Assembly (NCBI GenBank): GCA_036874045.1
Contig: CM072343.1
Coordinates: forward strand, 4,484,001-4,548,000
DNA length: 64,000 nucleotides
Source of the DNA: Cymodocea nodosa
Lineage: Eukaryota; Streptophyta; Magnoliopsida; Alismatales; Cymodoceaceae
Reading direction: 5' to 3'
Shown: piece by piece, positions 45,561 to 57,815 of the stretch
How positions within the stretch are numbered: the first letter of the stretch is position 1
Layout: every line of letters starts with the position of its first letter
The notes under the pieces: model-generated
What the model saw: only the letters and a program-made list of their open reading frames with translations
What the model was told of the DNA's origin: nothing
Databases searched by the model: none
Program-made: the position numbers and the translations under genes

Positions 45561-47301
45561 GCTGTGATTTTGTGTGTTTAATGTTATGTATTCTACATTT
45601 ATTAAAATAAAATTAAAAAAAATTGAAGTTTTCATGTTCATTTTATAAAAAAAAACAAACAAAACAAAATATCAATCTAGTTTGTTGGTATCTGTTCTGG
45701 GAAACCAACTGGCTTGCATGTGAGCCACCAAAGGCATAGGAGTCTGGGTTCCACACAAGACACTGATTTATTAATATCTGTTAAATGCTATTTTGTTTTA
45801 TATTACTTTTGTCTGTGAATGAAAAGTTTTTCAGAATCAAAAATCGGAATATGCAGAAGGAGATACAAATGAAACAAGGTATGTAACTAATTACTCATCC
45901 TGAATTTTAAATCAAGCAAAACTGTATTCATGCCTTCTACAATTACTGTATTTATTGTCAAATCTTTTACATTGAGGACAATGCAAAATGTAGGTATGGG
46001 GGGGAGGTAATTAAATTAACAACTATGTAAGTTTGTTAATTAAAGGAATTAAAATGGTACTGCAAAGTTTTGAGGAAATTGAAAATTTTTATGAACTTGC
46101 TGTAACTATCTGATAATTGAGACTGTAAAATTTTCTATAAACTACTTGAATGTTATATTTAGAAGGCTATATAAGATGCTACTGAATTTACTATTTATGC
46201 AAATCTAAATATAGTATCTTATGTTTTTCTGAATTTGATGAGTTTAACAGTTTCACGATTTTAAAATGAAATCAGAATGCTTAATAAAAAAATCAATAAA
46301 TTATTTGAAGTCCTAAAAGAGGTGAGATGTGAATTCTAGATTAAATGAAACACATATGATTAAAGATACATTTAATTTGACTGATTGAACTTGTAGAATG
46401 ATTTATGTGTAGATCTTATCAAACTACAAAAAAAGTATGAGCTATTGTGATGGATTCATATTTTCAGTAAATGATAGAAGCAGGACTATATGAGATTGGT
46501 GATTACTGCATCTGTATTAATGAAATATGTACACATATAGTATGTGATTAATGTTTTGTTTTGTGTGTATTTTAAATAAAAAAAAAAGGAAAAATTTTGA
46601 GAGTTTATTGACTTGTTTGATCACGAGCCTTTTGTACTTGAGCAGATAGGTATGTAAGGATTGTTGACTTGAAAAAGGACTCTTAAAATCTGGCAACCTA
46701 AGATCCTGATCAGATTTAGGATTGTTGACTGAAAGCTCGTTACATGGGTACATTAGAAAGCTCTTGTATGATTCAAGCTTGTCAAATTAACTTTTAAAGT
46801 ACGAATATATATATATATATATATACATATACTGTTTTGAAAAGATACAAGTGTTTTGTGAAATACAGATATCTTATGAATCGAGTATATTTTTTGTTAT
46901 CTAGAATTGCTGAAATATAAATCTGGAATTGACATTTGTAGTTGTTTAATGGAAATACAATTCTTTATTCTACTTGTCTTAATCAGATTGAATTGGATTG
47001 TACTTTGATTCGTATGTTGTTGAAATTTCTTCTAGAAATTTTATTGGAAAATTCAGGATGACAGATGATGGAAAGAAGAACAAACGATAATATAATGAAT
47101 ACCTATATGATGATGATATACTTTGTATGTAATTTACATATATTCTAAGTATCTTTGCAGGTTGATTACTAAAACATACAGAATATATTTTTATGCTAAA
47201 TAGAAGAAAAAAAGGGGAAGAATTAATTCTAGCACTTTTAAAGACCAATTAATTAGATCTTAGTTTGCTAAGGGACTAGCAAAATTTAGGTATGGGGGAA
47301 G
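45561..47301 (+). other. E2 3' non-coding region with PPTs
   Basis: Colinear with 26825-28608. The internal PPT-like motif is about 45972-46010 (GGTATGGGGGGGAGG). The terminal PPT GGTATGGGGGAAG ends at 47301. A TA run is at 46804-46825. Confidence 0.65.
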
Positions 47302-49414
47302 TATTTAGAATGAAAAAATGCATATTATTAACGGTTAAATGATGGTTAATTGCATAATATTTAGCTTATCATATAAGAATTAAGCCATTATGTTATAATT
47401 GCACTGTTATATGCTTTAATTGAAGAATCTACTTAAATTGGGGGAATTAATGTTAATTTAGTACATTTATGAACTATCGGTAAGTTGTAGGCTGTAAAAT
47501 TCTTAAGTATCCAAATTTTCTGATATTTCAGACAGTTATGTTTAACATACTGAACAAATTCAGACAGTTATGTTTAATAAACCGAATATGTATCAGATAG
47601 TTATGTTTAAATTGCCGAACAGTTATGCTTTGAGAGAATATTTTATTATTTCCTGAAGTACACGTGTGAAAACCATAATGAATGACTTAAGTGAACTTTC
47701 GGTGAGTTATCTATAACTATCCGAAATTGTAGTTGGGCATCGGATAGTTATCCCTGTAACTCTCTGAAATCTCTTTTTATTTATAAAATAGCTAAGGACA
47801 CGTGTCGTGTTCTAGGAAATTGACTTAAGTGGATTTTCGGTGAGTTAGCTGTAACTATCTGAAATGCATCTAAGCATCAGATAGTTAGACTTGTAACTCT
47901 CCGAAATGTTATTTTATGATTAAACTGCTGCTGACACGTGTTGAGATCTGGTAGATTTACTTAAGTTATATATCGGTGAGTTATTTATAATTATCCGAAA
48001 TGCACCTAAGCATCAGATAGTTAAGTTTATAAGTATCCGAAATGCACCTGAGCATCAGATAGTTAAATTTATGCACATGTTTTATAGTTAAATCAACGAA
48101 GAAACTCCACAGACTATATATTTTCTAATATGCCACTGTAGCGGTTGCAGGAACAGACAGTTGGAGAAGAAAAACCACGTTTGCACGTATCATGCAAGGA
48201 AAGAAATCATCGTCGTTGATAAGAATGATGGAAATCCAACCGACTATTCAAGCAGAAGTAGTTACTACTGAAGAAATATAAAAGAAAAGAAGAAAAAAGA
48301 AGAAGGGTGTGATCGATGGAAGGTCAGTGTGTGCAGAGGATGATCGACGTCGCAATTCTCTGAAGTACCATACCAACCATCATCATCACCACCACAATCA
48401 CCAACCATCGGAGGTCTGTGAGGATACTTGCCTGATGTCGGGTCGATTCCGAGCCAAACACAATGCTTGACAACCATTGTGAGGAGTGATCGCGTCGCGG
48501 GAAGGGAAGCCATTTTCACCAAGCGCCGACTCATATTTCAGGAGATCGTAAAGCTTTTAGCCTTAGCTTCGGGTTGATGCCTGTATGCTAAAGAGGAGAT
48601 CATCTTGCAATTCTGGACTCGCGATTCTATAGGGAGAGGAGACAAGATTGTAAGTGGTTTAATTTTCAGTGGTGTAATCGCATTGCAAGTAGTGTCGGAA
48701 GTATTTACTGTCTAGTGAGATTACTTTACATTTCACTTGTCGCCCATTTCCATGTTCATATTAAAACAAAAATACCAAAAACAATTTATCTATGTTTGTA
48801 TGTTGTATTGTTGTGTTGTATCGTGATTAATGTTATCTTTGTTAGTGTTGTGATTGTTTTATGTTTATTTTAGATTTACAGTTTACTGAAATTAGTTCGT
48901 TCAAAAGACTTAAAGATTTTAATGGTTACTGTTTGAATTATCTGAATGTTAGTATTGCTTAATGATAAATCCAATGTTAACTAGCATTAAAGAGCTTAAT
49001 TGATGTTATTTACAATCTCTAGAATCGCCCAATGGTTGGCTGAATTCCTCTATAAATAGCAGTATTAAAAAGAAAAGTCAGGCTCGTGGAGTTAACTTAA
49101 GTCCACGAGGTTAGTTCGTTGAGTTAACTATAAGTCAACGGAGAGCTTATTGAATATATAAATTTGATTGTTAACAAACAAACAGTTCTCAAGTTCGTCA
49201 GCAATTTCCTGTGAGATCGACCTGTACTTGCACACTGATACAATAGACACTATGCACTTGCAGTTAAAGTACAAATTGGAATTAATATCTAAATTGTATT
49301 AAAGGTTGTTTGTTTACTTCTAAAAGAAAGAATAGGCATAAAGATAGATTAATTAAGTAAAACAAAAGTAACAAATCCAAGTTTTTCTAGTGTAATGCTG
49401 GGAAAAACCAAACA
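47302..49414 (+). repeat. 3' LTR of E2
   Basis: A 2113-base LTR colinear with 32246-34413. Its terminal TG is mutated to TA (TATTTAGAATG). Small deletions account for the length difference. It ends ACCAAACA before ATTAT. Confidence 0.9.
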
Positions 49415-49419
49415 ATTAT
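49415..49419 (+). repeat. Target-site duplication of E2, right copy
   Basis: ATTAT, identical to 32241-32245. Confidence 0.92.
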
Positions 49420-50256
49420 GTATTTAAATGGATAGAAGCTATTTCTACAAAAACAAATGACAACAAAGTGGTAATGCACTTTATAAGAACTAATATAATT
49501 GCTAGATTTGGAATACCTAAAGCTATTATTAGTAATAGAGGAACTCATTTCTGTAATAGAAGTTTTGAAGCCTTAATAAAGAAATATGGAGTAAATCACA
49601 AAATAGTAACATCATATCATCCGCAAACAAGTAGACAAGTAGAAAGTGCAAACAAACAAATTAAGTTAATTTTAGAAAAAGTAGTAAATCCTACTAGAAA
49701 AGATTGGGCTAATAGATTAATAGATGCACTTTAGGCTTATAGAACTACTTATAAGACAAGCTTAGGTATATCACCTTTTAGGATAGTATATGGAAAAAGT
49801 TGCCATTTGCTAGCTGAAATTGAACATAAAGCTTATTGGGCATTAAAAACTCTAAACACTAATTTAAATCGAGCTACTGAAAATAGAAAAATACAATTAA
49901 TTGAATTAGAAGAATTTAGGAATGAAGCTTATTTGAAAACTATAAAAGAAAAAGAGAAAATGAAGTTTTGGCATGATAAGAAAATTATTCCAAAAACTTT
50001 TGAAATAGGATAACAAGTATATCTTTACATGACTAGACTTCATAACCTTCTAGGAAAATTAAGATCTAGATGGATAGGACATTACATAGTTTGAAATATT
50101 TATTCCTATGGAGTTATAGAAATTGAAAATCCTAAAAATCAGAATATATTTATAGTAAATGAACAAAAACTTAGACCTATTCTGAAATTTCCAAAAAGTT
50201 CCTTTGGAATTATAAAAAAAGTAAGAGTAGAAGACTATTTGAGTCTTATTAAGTAA
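49420..50256 (+). pseudogene. pol: Element A integrase, second part
   Basis: It resumes the integrase frame cut at 32245: KWIEAISTKTNDNKVVMHFI, PKAIISNRGTHF, SYHPQTSRQVESANKQ, then the tail IELEEFRNEAYLKTIKEKEK and LGKLRSRW. The second catalytic aspartate of the core (ISDKGTHF in E2) is asparagine here, so the enzyme would be inactive even without the stops at 49732, 50011 and near 50091. It ends at TAA 50254. Confidence 0.88.
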
Positions 50257-50934
50257 AAAAAAAATATTATTTTAAATATAGTAATGGTCTAGCTAAAAGA
50301 AATTATTGATTTTATTGAAATATATATTAAAAGAATAATATTGTAACGGTCACACTGAAAGGATCCATTGGTTTTACCAAAACATAAATATATATATATA
50401 TGAAGTAAAAGTGTCAACTTTACCAAAGTATAGTATCGGTTCAACTGGAAGAAAAAGAAAAAATGTGTAATTTTGGTTTGATTAAGGAAAAGCAACGGTT
50501 TGATCGAAGTTAAGGAAATAGTAAAATTAAGTGTCAATCAAACTAGAGATTCTTTGATCTTGACTGAATTAAAAATTATTATAATAATAATTATTATTAT
50601 TTTAGTTATAATTTTACAGGAAGTCCGTTAAGCTAAGCTTAGTTCAACAAACTTACTCTATTGAGTCTAGGATATGTTAACGAACTTACTTCGTTGAGTT
50701 AATTATAACTCAATAGAGTACTTAAGGTAAGTCCAAGGACTAAGTCCATGGAGTTAACCGTAACTCCACGGAGTAGTACGTGTTAGTAGTGATAGCTGTG
50801 TGGGAAATGACCTAATTACCTACCAAAAACTTAGGGTTTATTTATACTAAAACTTATGATTTGGGGGCATTATCTATAGAAATCATTTAGAACTTAGAAT
50901 AGTAAAGATTAGAGTTGTTTTGTTCCATTCTGTA
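50257..50934 (+). other. Element A spacer between integrase and ORFb
   Basis: Decayed version of 39156-39738: ACCAAAACATA-type phrases (50370-50440), then the hairpin cluster (50620-50780). Confidence 0.5.
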
Positions 50935-53207
50935 ATGCAACGAAGACTGAGAATGGAGCAAAACTTCTGGGATTAGATTGACACTACAATATTCCTCAAA
51001 CAATCGAAGGAATGACATACGAGGTAGAAGATTAGAAACACCACCAGATAGAAGCAACTAGAAAAGGTAGAGGATGATCTCTTCTTTTTCACAAGAAAGC
51101 TCGTAGATTTAAATATTAGAATACCTGCAATAATGGAAACAAGAATACAGGTGGCAAATGAAACTACTATTAATAGAGAAAGGAAAATCAAACCCCACAA
51201 TGAAGTTGCCCTAAAACTCATAAGACGTAAATCTCAACTGTGGTTTATAAGGGAGATAGTTGCATATGCAAGAATGAAATGCAAAGAGCAACAAAGAAGA
51301 GAACATGCTGCAATACTTGAAGAACAAGAGCAGCAATCGAGACCTTCACATCAACAACAATTAAGAGAGCAAGCTAAAGTGTCTATAGCAACAGAGCCAC
51401 GACCAAGACCTTCATACCAACCACAATAAGGAGAAAAAGTTGTAATGGTAGGTCCAGGATCTAAGGAGGAAGAAAAAGAATTAGAAGAGTTAATTAAACT
51501 CTACAAAGACCAAGGTGATGATGAAGCCTTGGCAAGAGTTAAAGCACTTATTCTATTTGATGGAATCCAGAGGAGAAGGATCCAAGAAAGAGTATAGGAA
51601 AAAATTAAATTTAGATTACAACAGCATCAAGAAGTAGTTGTGACACTAGTTGCAAGAGAAGAAGTTGAGGCTGATCCTTTGAGACTAGTGAATATAGAGC
51701 AAGTAGTAAAACAGGAAGAGCTAATACCTGTTGCTTGAGTGCCTAAAGATCCTCTTTTTGTTGATTTGTTATCTAAAGAAAAAGAAGAAGAGCAGGCACA
51801 ACTATTAAGAAGAAGAAAAGAAAAAGAAATAGTACTTGAGGCTCAAGAAGAAATTAAATCTGAGCCTATAGTATTTACAGTAGCACATAAAGAGCCCATT
51901 TTTGTAGATTTGCTATCAAAAGAAGAAGAAGAAGATCAAGAGTAGGAGTAAAGAAGAGAAGAAAAATAAGCTGAAATTAATCTATAGCCTAAAGAATTGG
52001 AAAAAGAAGTTAGGGCAGAATATGCTATGCTTGAGACTCCATCCTAATCAGAAAGAACAATAACGATGTAGATTGGTAGTGAGGAGGAAGAAGAAAGAGA
52101 AGAAGCTGAGCAAGAAGCTGAACAAAATGAAAAGAATTTGACAGATTCCTTTGAAGAGAATGAAACTCTTTAGCAACTTATGGAGAAAATGCAAGATAAA
52201 AGTATAGAAAGTTCTGCAGACTCTCCACCACATTTCAGAATTGAAAGGCAGGAATCTCTAGATTATTTTCAACAACAATTACAACAACAAGCTCAGCAAA
52301 TTGAATAAGAAAGTCAAGAACAAACCCCTCTAGCACAACAAATCCAAATGCCTAACCCAACAAAAGCAACTATTTTGAATGAAATTCATTTCTAAAGTTA
52401 GAAAGCTTATGACAAGTATCAAGAAATAAAAGGGTACGATATAATTTATAGTAAGCTAATAGATTGGACTGAAATGGATGATGTTAAAGAATTATTTGAA
52501 TTCCAAGGCCTACTGTAATTTATTCCAAAAGAAAAAGGGCATGTTATTTATGAAAATTTAATGCCAAGTTTTTATGCAAACCTAAGGGAGGAAGAAGGAA
52601 AATTAATTTCTAATGTAGAGGAAGTTAATATTCAAATAACACCTAAGCTCCTCCACAACATTTTCAGACTAAAAAATGAAGGGATTGAAATTCTTGAAAA
52701 TACAACTGCAACTGAATGGATAGACTAAGAAATCAAGGAATGTTTGGCCATTGACCCTAGTGTGCCACTACTGAATAGGCTGAAGTATTTAAATGGGAAG
52801 GCACACATGGTGACAAACATTTTAGTTAAAATTGTCTATTAGAGGCATGACCACGACATTGAATTGAGTCAATTTGTTAAATGAGTCATGTATGCAGTTG
52901 TAAATAAAATTCAAGTTAATTGGTGTCAAGTCTTCCTATCAAAGATCAAATCTACAAAGAAGAAACTATTTTATGGGGACTTGATACTAATACTAATGGT
53001 GGAAGGAATAGATTTCATGAAATGGACATCCAAAAAGATGAGATCAATAACCATTTCTATGAAAGAATACAGAAATTATGCTGCTATTGTTGTTGAGATG
53101 ACTGTACTTCTAGAGAATTTATAGGAGCTATAGAATGAATTAATCAACTAGAACAACAACTAGAAAAGCTCTAGAAGGAAGTAGATGAACTAAGGAAGAA
53201 GGATTAA
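50935..53207 (+). pseudogene. ORFb of element A, heavily broken
   Basis: Homologue of ORFb in E1 and E2, starting MQRRLRMEQNFW at ATG 50935 and ending LRKKD at 53205. Many stops are present (50974, 51427, 51736 and others). The middle keeps two clear FVDLLS motifs followed by acidic runs (51757-51795 and 51901-51942), resembling tandem SUMO-interacting motifs. The C-terminal domain can be followed through LFEFQGLL, LLHNIFRLKNEGIEIL, LNGKAHMVTNIL and LFYGDLILILMVEGIDFMKW. Confidence 0.7.
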
Positions 53208-54341
53208 ATGTATTATTCATCTACTTGTACTGAAATTATATGATTGCATATATTGTAAAGGATATATATATATATTAATGTTTGAACATCAATATGTTTC
53301 TGAATTTGTGTGATTGTGAATGAATAAATTAATTAAGAACTATTTTGAAGATGAATATTATATATCTATTTGTTTAAAGCTTTGCAAGACTGTTTTAAAA
53401 GTTTTACAATTTTATGTATGATGTGGATACATGCACGTTGAATTGATAATATATATTTGCATACTAAAAAGTAAAATGTAATTTCTATATAACAGGAAAT
53501 AAACTATAAGTTAAATATGCATATAATGTTCGAATTTAAATGAGTTTAAATTGGAACACTACATTAATGTAATGTATTTAACTTTATTTAAGTTGATAAA
53601 ATGCAAAAAAAAATATAGAAGTTAAGATGAAGAGTAAGTTTAGGAAAATTTGCTAAGTGTTAACTCAACGAAGTTAGTTCGTAGAGTTAACCTTAACTCC
53701 ACAAAGTCAATAATAAAATATAAGGTCACTCCATTGAGTTATTTATAACTCAACAAAGTTAATCCATGGAGTTAGCAAACAGTAATTGAGGCTAGTCCAT
53801 TGACTTATCTGTAACTCAATGAGGTTAGTTCGTGGAGTTAACTTAACAATTATTCTTTTCTCTACGAACGAAACTTCGTAGGTTTAGCAATTACTAAAAT
53901 TTGAAATTAGAAGTATAACACATATCCCTAAAAATAGGAACCATACTACACGTTACAAGACACGTTCTTGTAATGAGATTCATTTGCCTTATGGACATGC
54001 ATTACAAATATAGAACAAAATGTTATTTACTAGTTACCAGCAATTGAGGAGAGGAAAGAAAATTCGTTGAAGAACTGGAAGGAGAAGCAGCTAATTCAAC
54101 TTCATCTGTTAACAACTATTTATTGAGAACAAAGCTTTAGATTGCTATGTAATTAATCTTCTGCAATTTACTTTATGTTAAGAGTTTATGAGTACATGGA
54201 CTCGTTCTCCTAGTACTAAACAATTAGTAAGAACATCTACATAGGATTATTCAACACAGAAGCATACTAAAATATTTTCTGAATTAGACTTTATGAAATC
54301 CTTGAGGTGTAGCTAACCTTTCTTTAAAGGAGAACGAAGAT
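53208..54341 (+). other. Element A spacer between ORFb and gag
   Basis: AT-rich and colinear with the E1 and E2 spacers. Hairpin-type motifs lie at 53658-53840 and the gag leader at 54050-54341. No gene seen. Confidence 0.5.
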
Positions 54342-55583
54342 ATGGTTACTCCAGTAGAAAAACCATTAGAGAAAATTCTATATCCTAAACTAGTTGATGA
54401 ACCTTCATGTATTCGATTGCCAAGCTTTGAAGGAGATAGGTTTGAACTGAAATCTAATTATATTAGTCAATTGCCATACCTTCATAGATTAGAAAGAGAA
54501 GATGCCTATTATTTCCTTAGAGAATTTAATGAAGTTTGTCAAATGATGAAAATGACAAACATGAGTATTGATGCTATTAAACTTAGATATATTCCTTTTG
54601 CTTTAAAAGACACAACTAAGAGATGGTTATATACTCTATTGCTTGATTCAATTTTTGCATGGACTAAATTTTGCTCTATTTTTCTGGAAAAATATTATCC
54701 AACACATCAAACGATTAAAAAGAAAAAGGAAATATTAATGTGTAGCCAAAAACAGGGAGAATCATTTTGAAAATATTTTGAATGATTTAAAGATTTACTA
54801 ACTCAATGTCCACATCATACAATGAGTAAAACATAATTAATAGGTATAATTTATGAAGGCATAGATGTTTCAACTAAATCTTTATTAGAATCTACTTGTT
54901 AGAATGGATTTTTAAAACTATGTAGTGAAGAAGCATCGGCATACTTAGAAAACTTTACAAAAAGAATTGCTTAGTGGGAAAACTCGGCTAAAGCTATTAT
55001 AGATAAAAAAATATTACCAAGGGAAATGCATGATATAGATTCAAGCACTATGCTTGAAGTTAAATTAACTAAGTTAACGAAGAAAATAAAGGAGTTATCA
55101 TTAAATAAAAAATTAGCAGAAAAGAATGCAAATATTAATGACTTAGATATTATTTATGCTAGAAACTAGAAAGATAACTTTGGAAATTCTTATAACTTAG
55201 ATATTATTTATGCTAGAAATTAGAAAGATAACTTTGGAAATTCTTATAACCCTAATTGGAGAAATCACCCAAATCTATCTTGGAGAAATAACAATTTCCA
55301 TGGAGGAGAAAATATAAATGACAAAAATATAAGTTACGAAGTATTAATTGGATAAGGATCTAGAATAGAGAAATTAAAAAAGATAATTTAAAAATTAAAC
55401 AATCGTATAAATCATGTATTTGGTAGTGCTACCAATCAAAATATCAATAAAAATATACCCTCTAGATAGAAGGAATCAATAGAAGTTAGACCTACTAGAG
55501 GACTGCCAATGCAAGTAGTGCCTAACCTTGTCAATAAAACTGTTAATGAAATTGATACCTCCTATGGGAGGGAAGCGGAATGA
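54342..55583 (+). pseudogene. gag: Gag capsid ORF of element A, broken
   Basis: Same capsid protein: RLPSFEGDRFELKSNYISQL, LRYIPFALKDTTKRWLYTLL, FLEKYYPTHQTIKKKKEI. A TGA near 54768 replaces tryptophan, and many stops follow. A 54-base exact-length tandem duplication (55141-55194 and 55195-55248) adds 18 codons. It ends at TGA 55581. Confidence 0.8.
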
Positions 55584-55808
55584 GGCAGTATAATTATTAG
55601 CAACTATGTATAATATGGTAAGTAGAAAAATATAAAAGGAAAAAAATGGAAGTTTAATTATAGTTAGTAATACCGTAGAGTTATTACTTAACTCAATGAA
55701 CTTAGTCTGTTGAGTTATGACCTAACTCCATGAGGGTATGTAAGTAGCTATGTTAATTTTATCTTTGTTTAATTTTGTTTATGTTATTGAAATATAGAAT
55801 CGCAATAG

Positions 55809-56939
55809 ATGGAATTACCACTGGATGTACTGAGGGAAGTACTAAGTAACTTATCAGCTAAAGATCTGTGTAGATTGTATTGTGTGTCAAGACAAATTAA
55901 AGAGTGTCTTAGAGAAAAATATTTTCTTGGACTACAAGTTGCAAAGATGACTAATATTAGAGATAGATTTTTACGGAAGTCATTTAATCATAATTCAATT
56001 AGCTATGAATATCTAAACATAGAAGAAACTATTGGAATTCCACCCAATACATTAGAAGGAATAGATCATATTATGGGGATAGATAAAGGATTGATTATTT
56101 TCAAAACCAAACCAAGGTATGCTATTCTATTACCCGATATTTTGATTAGAAATCTTATTATTAGAGAAGAATGGAATATAGGAAGGCCTAATAGATTTGA
56201 AGTACAAACTGAAAATTATGGGTTAGCTTTAAAATTTTTTGATAAATATTCGACCATTCCTGAAAAATTGTATTACCGAAGACTAACAAGAAATTGGTAT
56301 GAGGATCTATGTTTAAGTGTGTATAATTTTCTAAATAGATCTTGGAATGAAAGCATTGTGATATATCTAGGAGAGAAAGCATTAGTTAATAACATACATG
56401 TTGTACTTGATGGATATATATATCTAGTCACGGATATATTAGTTGCATTTAGATCTGATTTATATATAGTAAGCATAGATAGTTATGATGATGATTTTAT
56501 AGAAATATTACCTATACCTAAGGATATAGCTGAACCACCATCTACAGAGCATGATGAAATTCAATTAAGAGTGTGGTATAATGAATATGATGATCCTACA
56601 CTATGTTTAGTAAGATGGTGGGATGAATTGATGAAATTTCAAATATGGATTATGAAAGATCTAAATGAATGGAAGTGGGAAAAGGAATATATTGAAATAT
56701 ATGTAGAAATAGAAACAACTACATTATCTTGGAACAAAAAAGGATCCCTTTCTGCATTTCAATTCATTAATGGAAATACACTTGTATTTAGTGTTGATAA
56801 CATATTGTAAGTTTACAAGTTAAAAAGGAAAGCAAACTGCATTAAAATAGAATTAATAACAAGGAGAATGATGCCTAAAGGTTTTGCTTAGACTGACATG
56901 TTTATTCCATTTGTCACTATTTTTCAATAATGTTCCTAA
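55809..56939 (+). pseudogene. F-box protein gene carried by element A (longest open copy)
   Basis: The frame from ATG 55809 is open for 333 codons to TAA 56808. It can then be followed, with two more stops, to TAA 56937-56939, the same end point as in E1 and E2. F-box: LPLDVLREVLSNLSAKDLCR, then YCVSRQIKE. The substrate-type region keeps the same landmarks (LPDILIRN, EEWNIGRPNRFE, VVLDGYIYLV, SDLYIVSIDSYDD, LVRWWDELMKFQIWI) despite many amino-acid changes. This is the oldest and most decayed element in the window, with gag, pol and ORFb full of stops, yet its F-box frame is the longest uninterrupted one of the three. The family is inferred from the F-box; the C-terminal domain assignment (FBA- or DUF295-like) is uncertain. 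Confidence 0.82.
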
Positions 56940-57815
56940 ACTGTGATTTTGTATTTTTTTTTATGTTGTGTGTATTTTGCATTTATTTTTAGGAAAAGTA
57001 TGAGCTTATTGATATGGATTCATGTTTTAAATAAATTATAGAAGTAGGATTATATGAGATTTGTGTTTTATTGCATCTATATGAATGAAATACATATATA
57101 TACTGTGTTAAAAAGAAAAAAAGGAAAAAAAAAGAGAAAACTTTGAGAGTTTATTGATTTGTTTGATCATGAGCCTTTTGTACTTGAGCAGATAGATATG
57201 TAAGGATTGTTGACCTAAAAAAAAACTCTTTAAATCTGGCAACCTAAGATCTTGATCAAATCTGGGATTGTTGATTGAAAGCTCAATACATGGGTACACT
57301 AGAAAGCTCTTGTATGATTCAAGCTTTCCAAATTAAGTTTTAAAGTAAAAATATGCATATACTGTTCTAAAAATATAAAAATGTTTTGTGAAGATACAGA
57401 TATCTTTTGAATTGAGTATATTCTCTGTTATCTATGATTACTGAAGTATGAATCTAGAATTAGACTTTTTGAAGTTGTTTATTTGAGATACAATTCATTA
57501 TTCTTCTTGTTTTAATCATATTGAGTTAAATTGTGTTTTGATTCGTATGTAGTTGAAATTTATTCTAGAAATTATATTGAGAAATTTAGGATAATAAATG
57601 TTTGAAAAGAAAAAAATTGATAATATAACTACCACCTATGTGCTAATATATTTTGTATGTAATTTACAATATTTTGAAGATATAAAATGAAGAAATTTTT
57701 TTCATAAGGAATATTGATTTATGAAGAAAGAAATAGTTCTAGCACTTTAGAAAGACCAACTAGTTATTTCTTAGTAATTTTCTAAGGGACTAGCAAAAAT
57801 TAAGTATGGGGGAAG
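56940..57815 (+). other. Element A 3' non-coding region and PPT
   Basis: Shorter than in E1 and E2; the part with the internal PPT-like motif is missing. The terminal PPT (AAGTATGGGGGAAG) ends at 57815. Confidence 0.65.

Larger units (their letters stand above)
32246..49414 (+). mobile_element. Athila-type element E2, full length with permuted gag and F-box gene
   Basis: A 17,169-base element with LTRs at 32246-34413 and 47302-49414, an exact 5-base target duplication, a PBS and a PPT. This is the reference copy for the family: ORFa (zinc knuckle, protease, RT, RNase H, integrase), ORFb, gag capsid, F-box gene. All ORFs carry nonsense codons, many of them tryptophan TGG to TAG changes. Confidence 0.93.
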
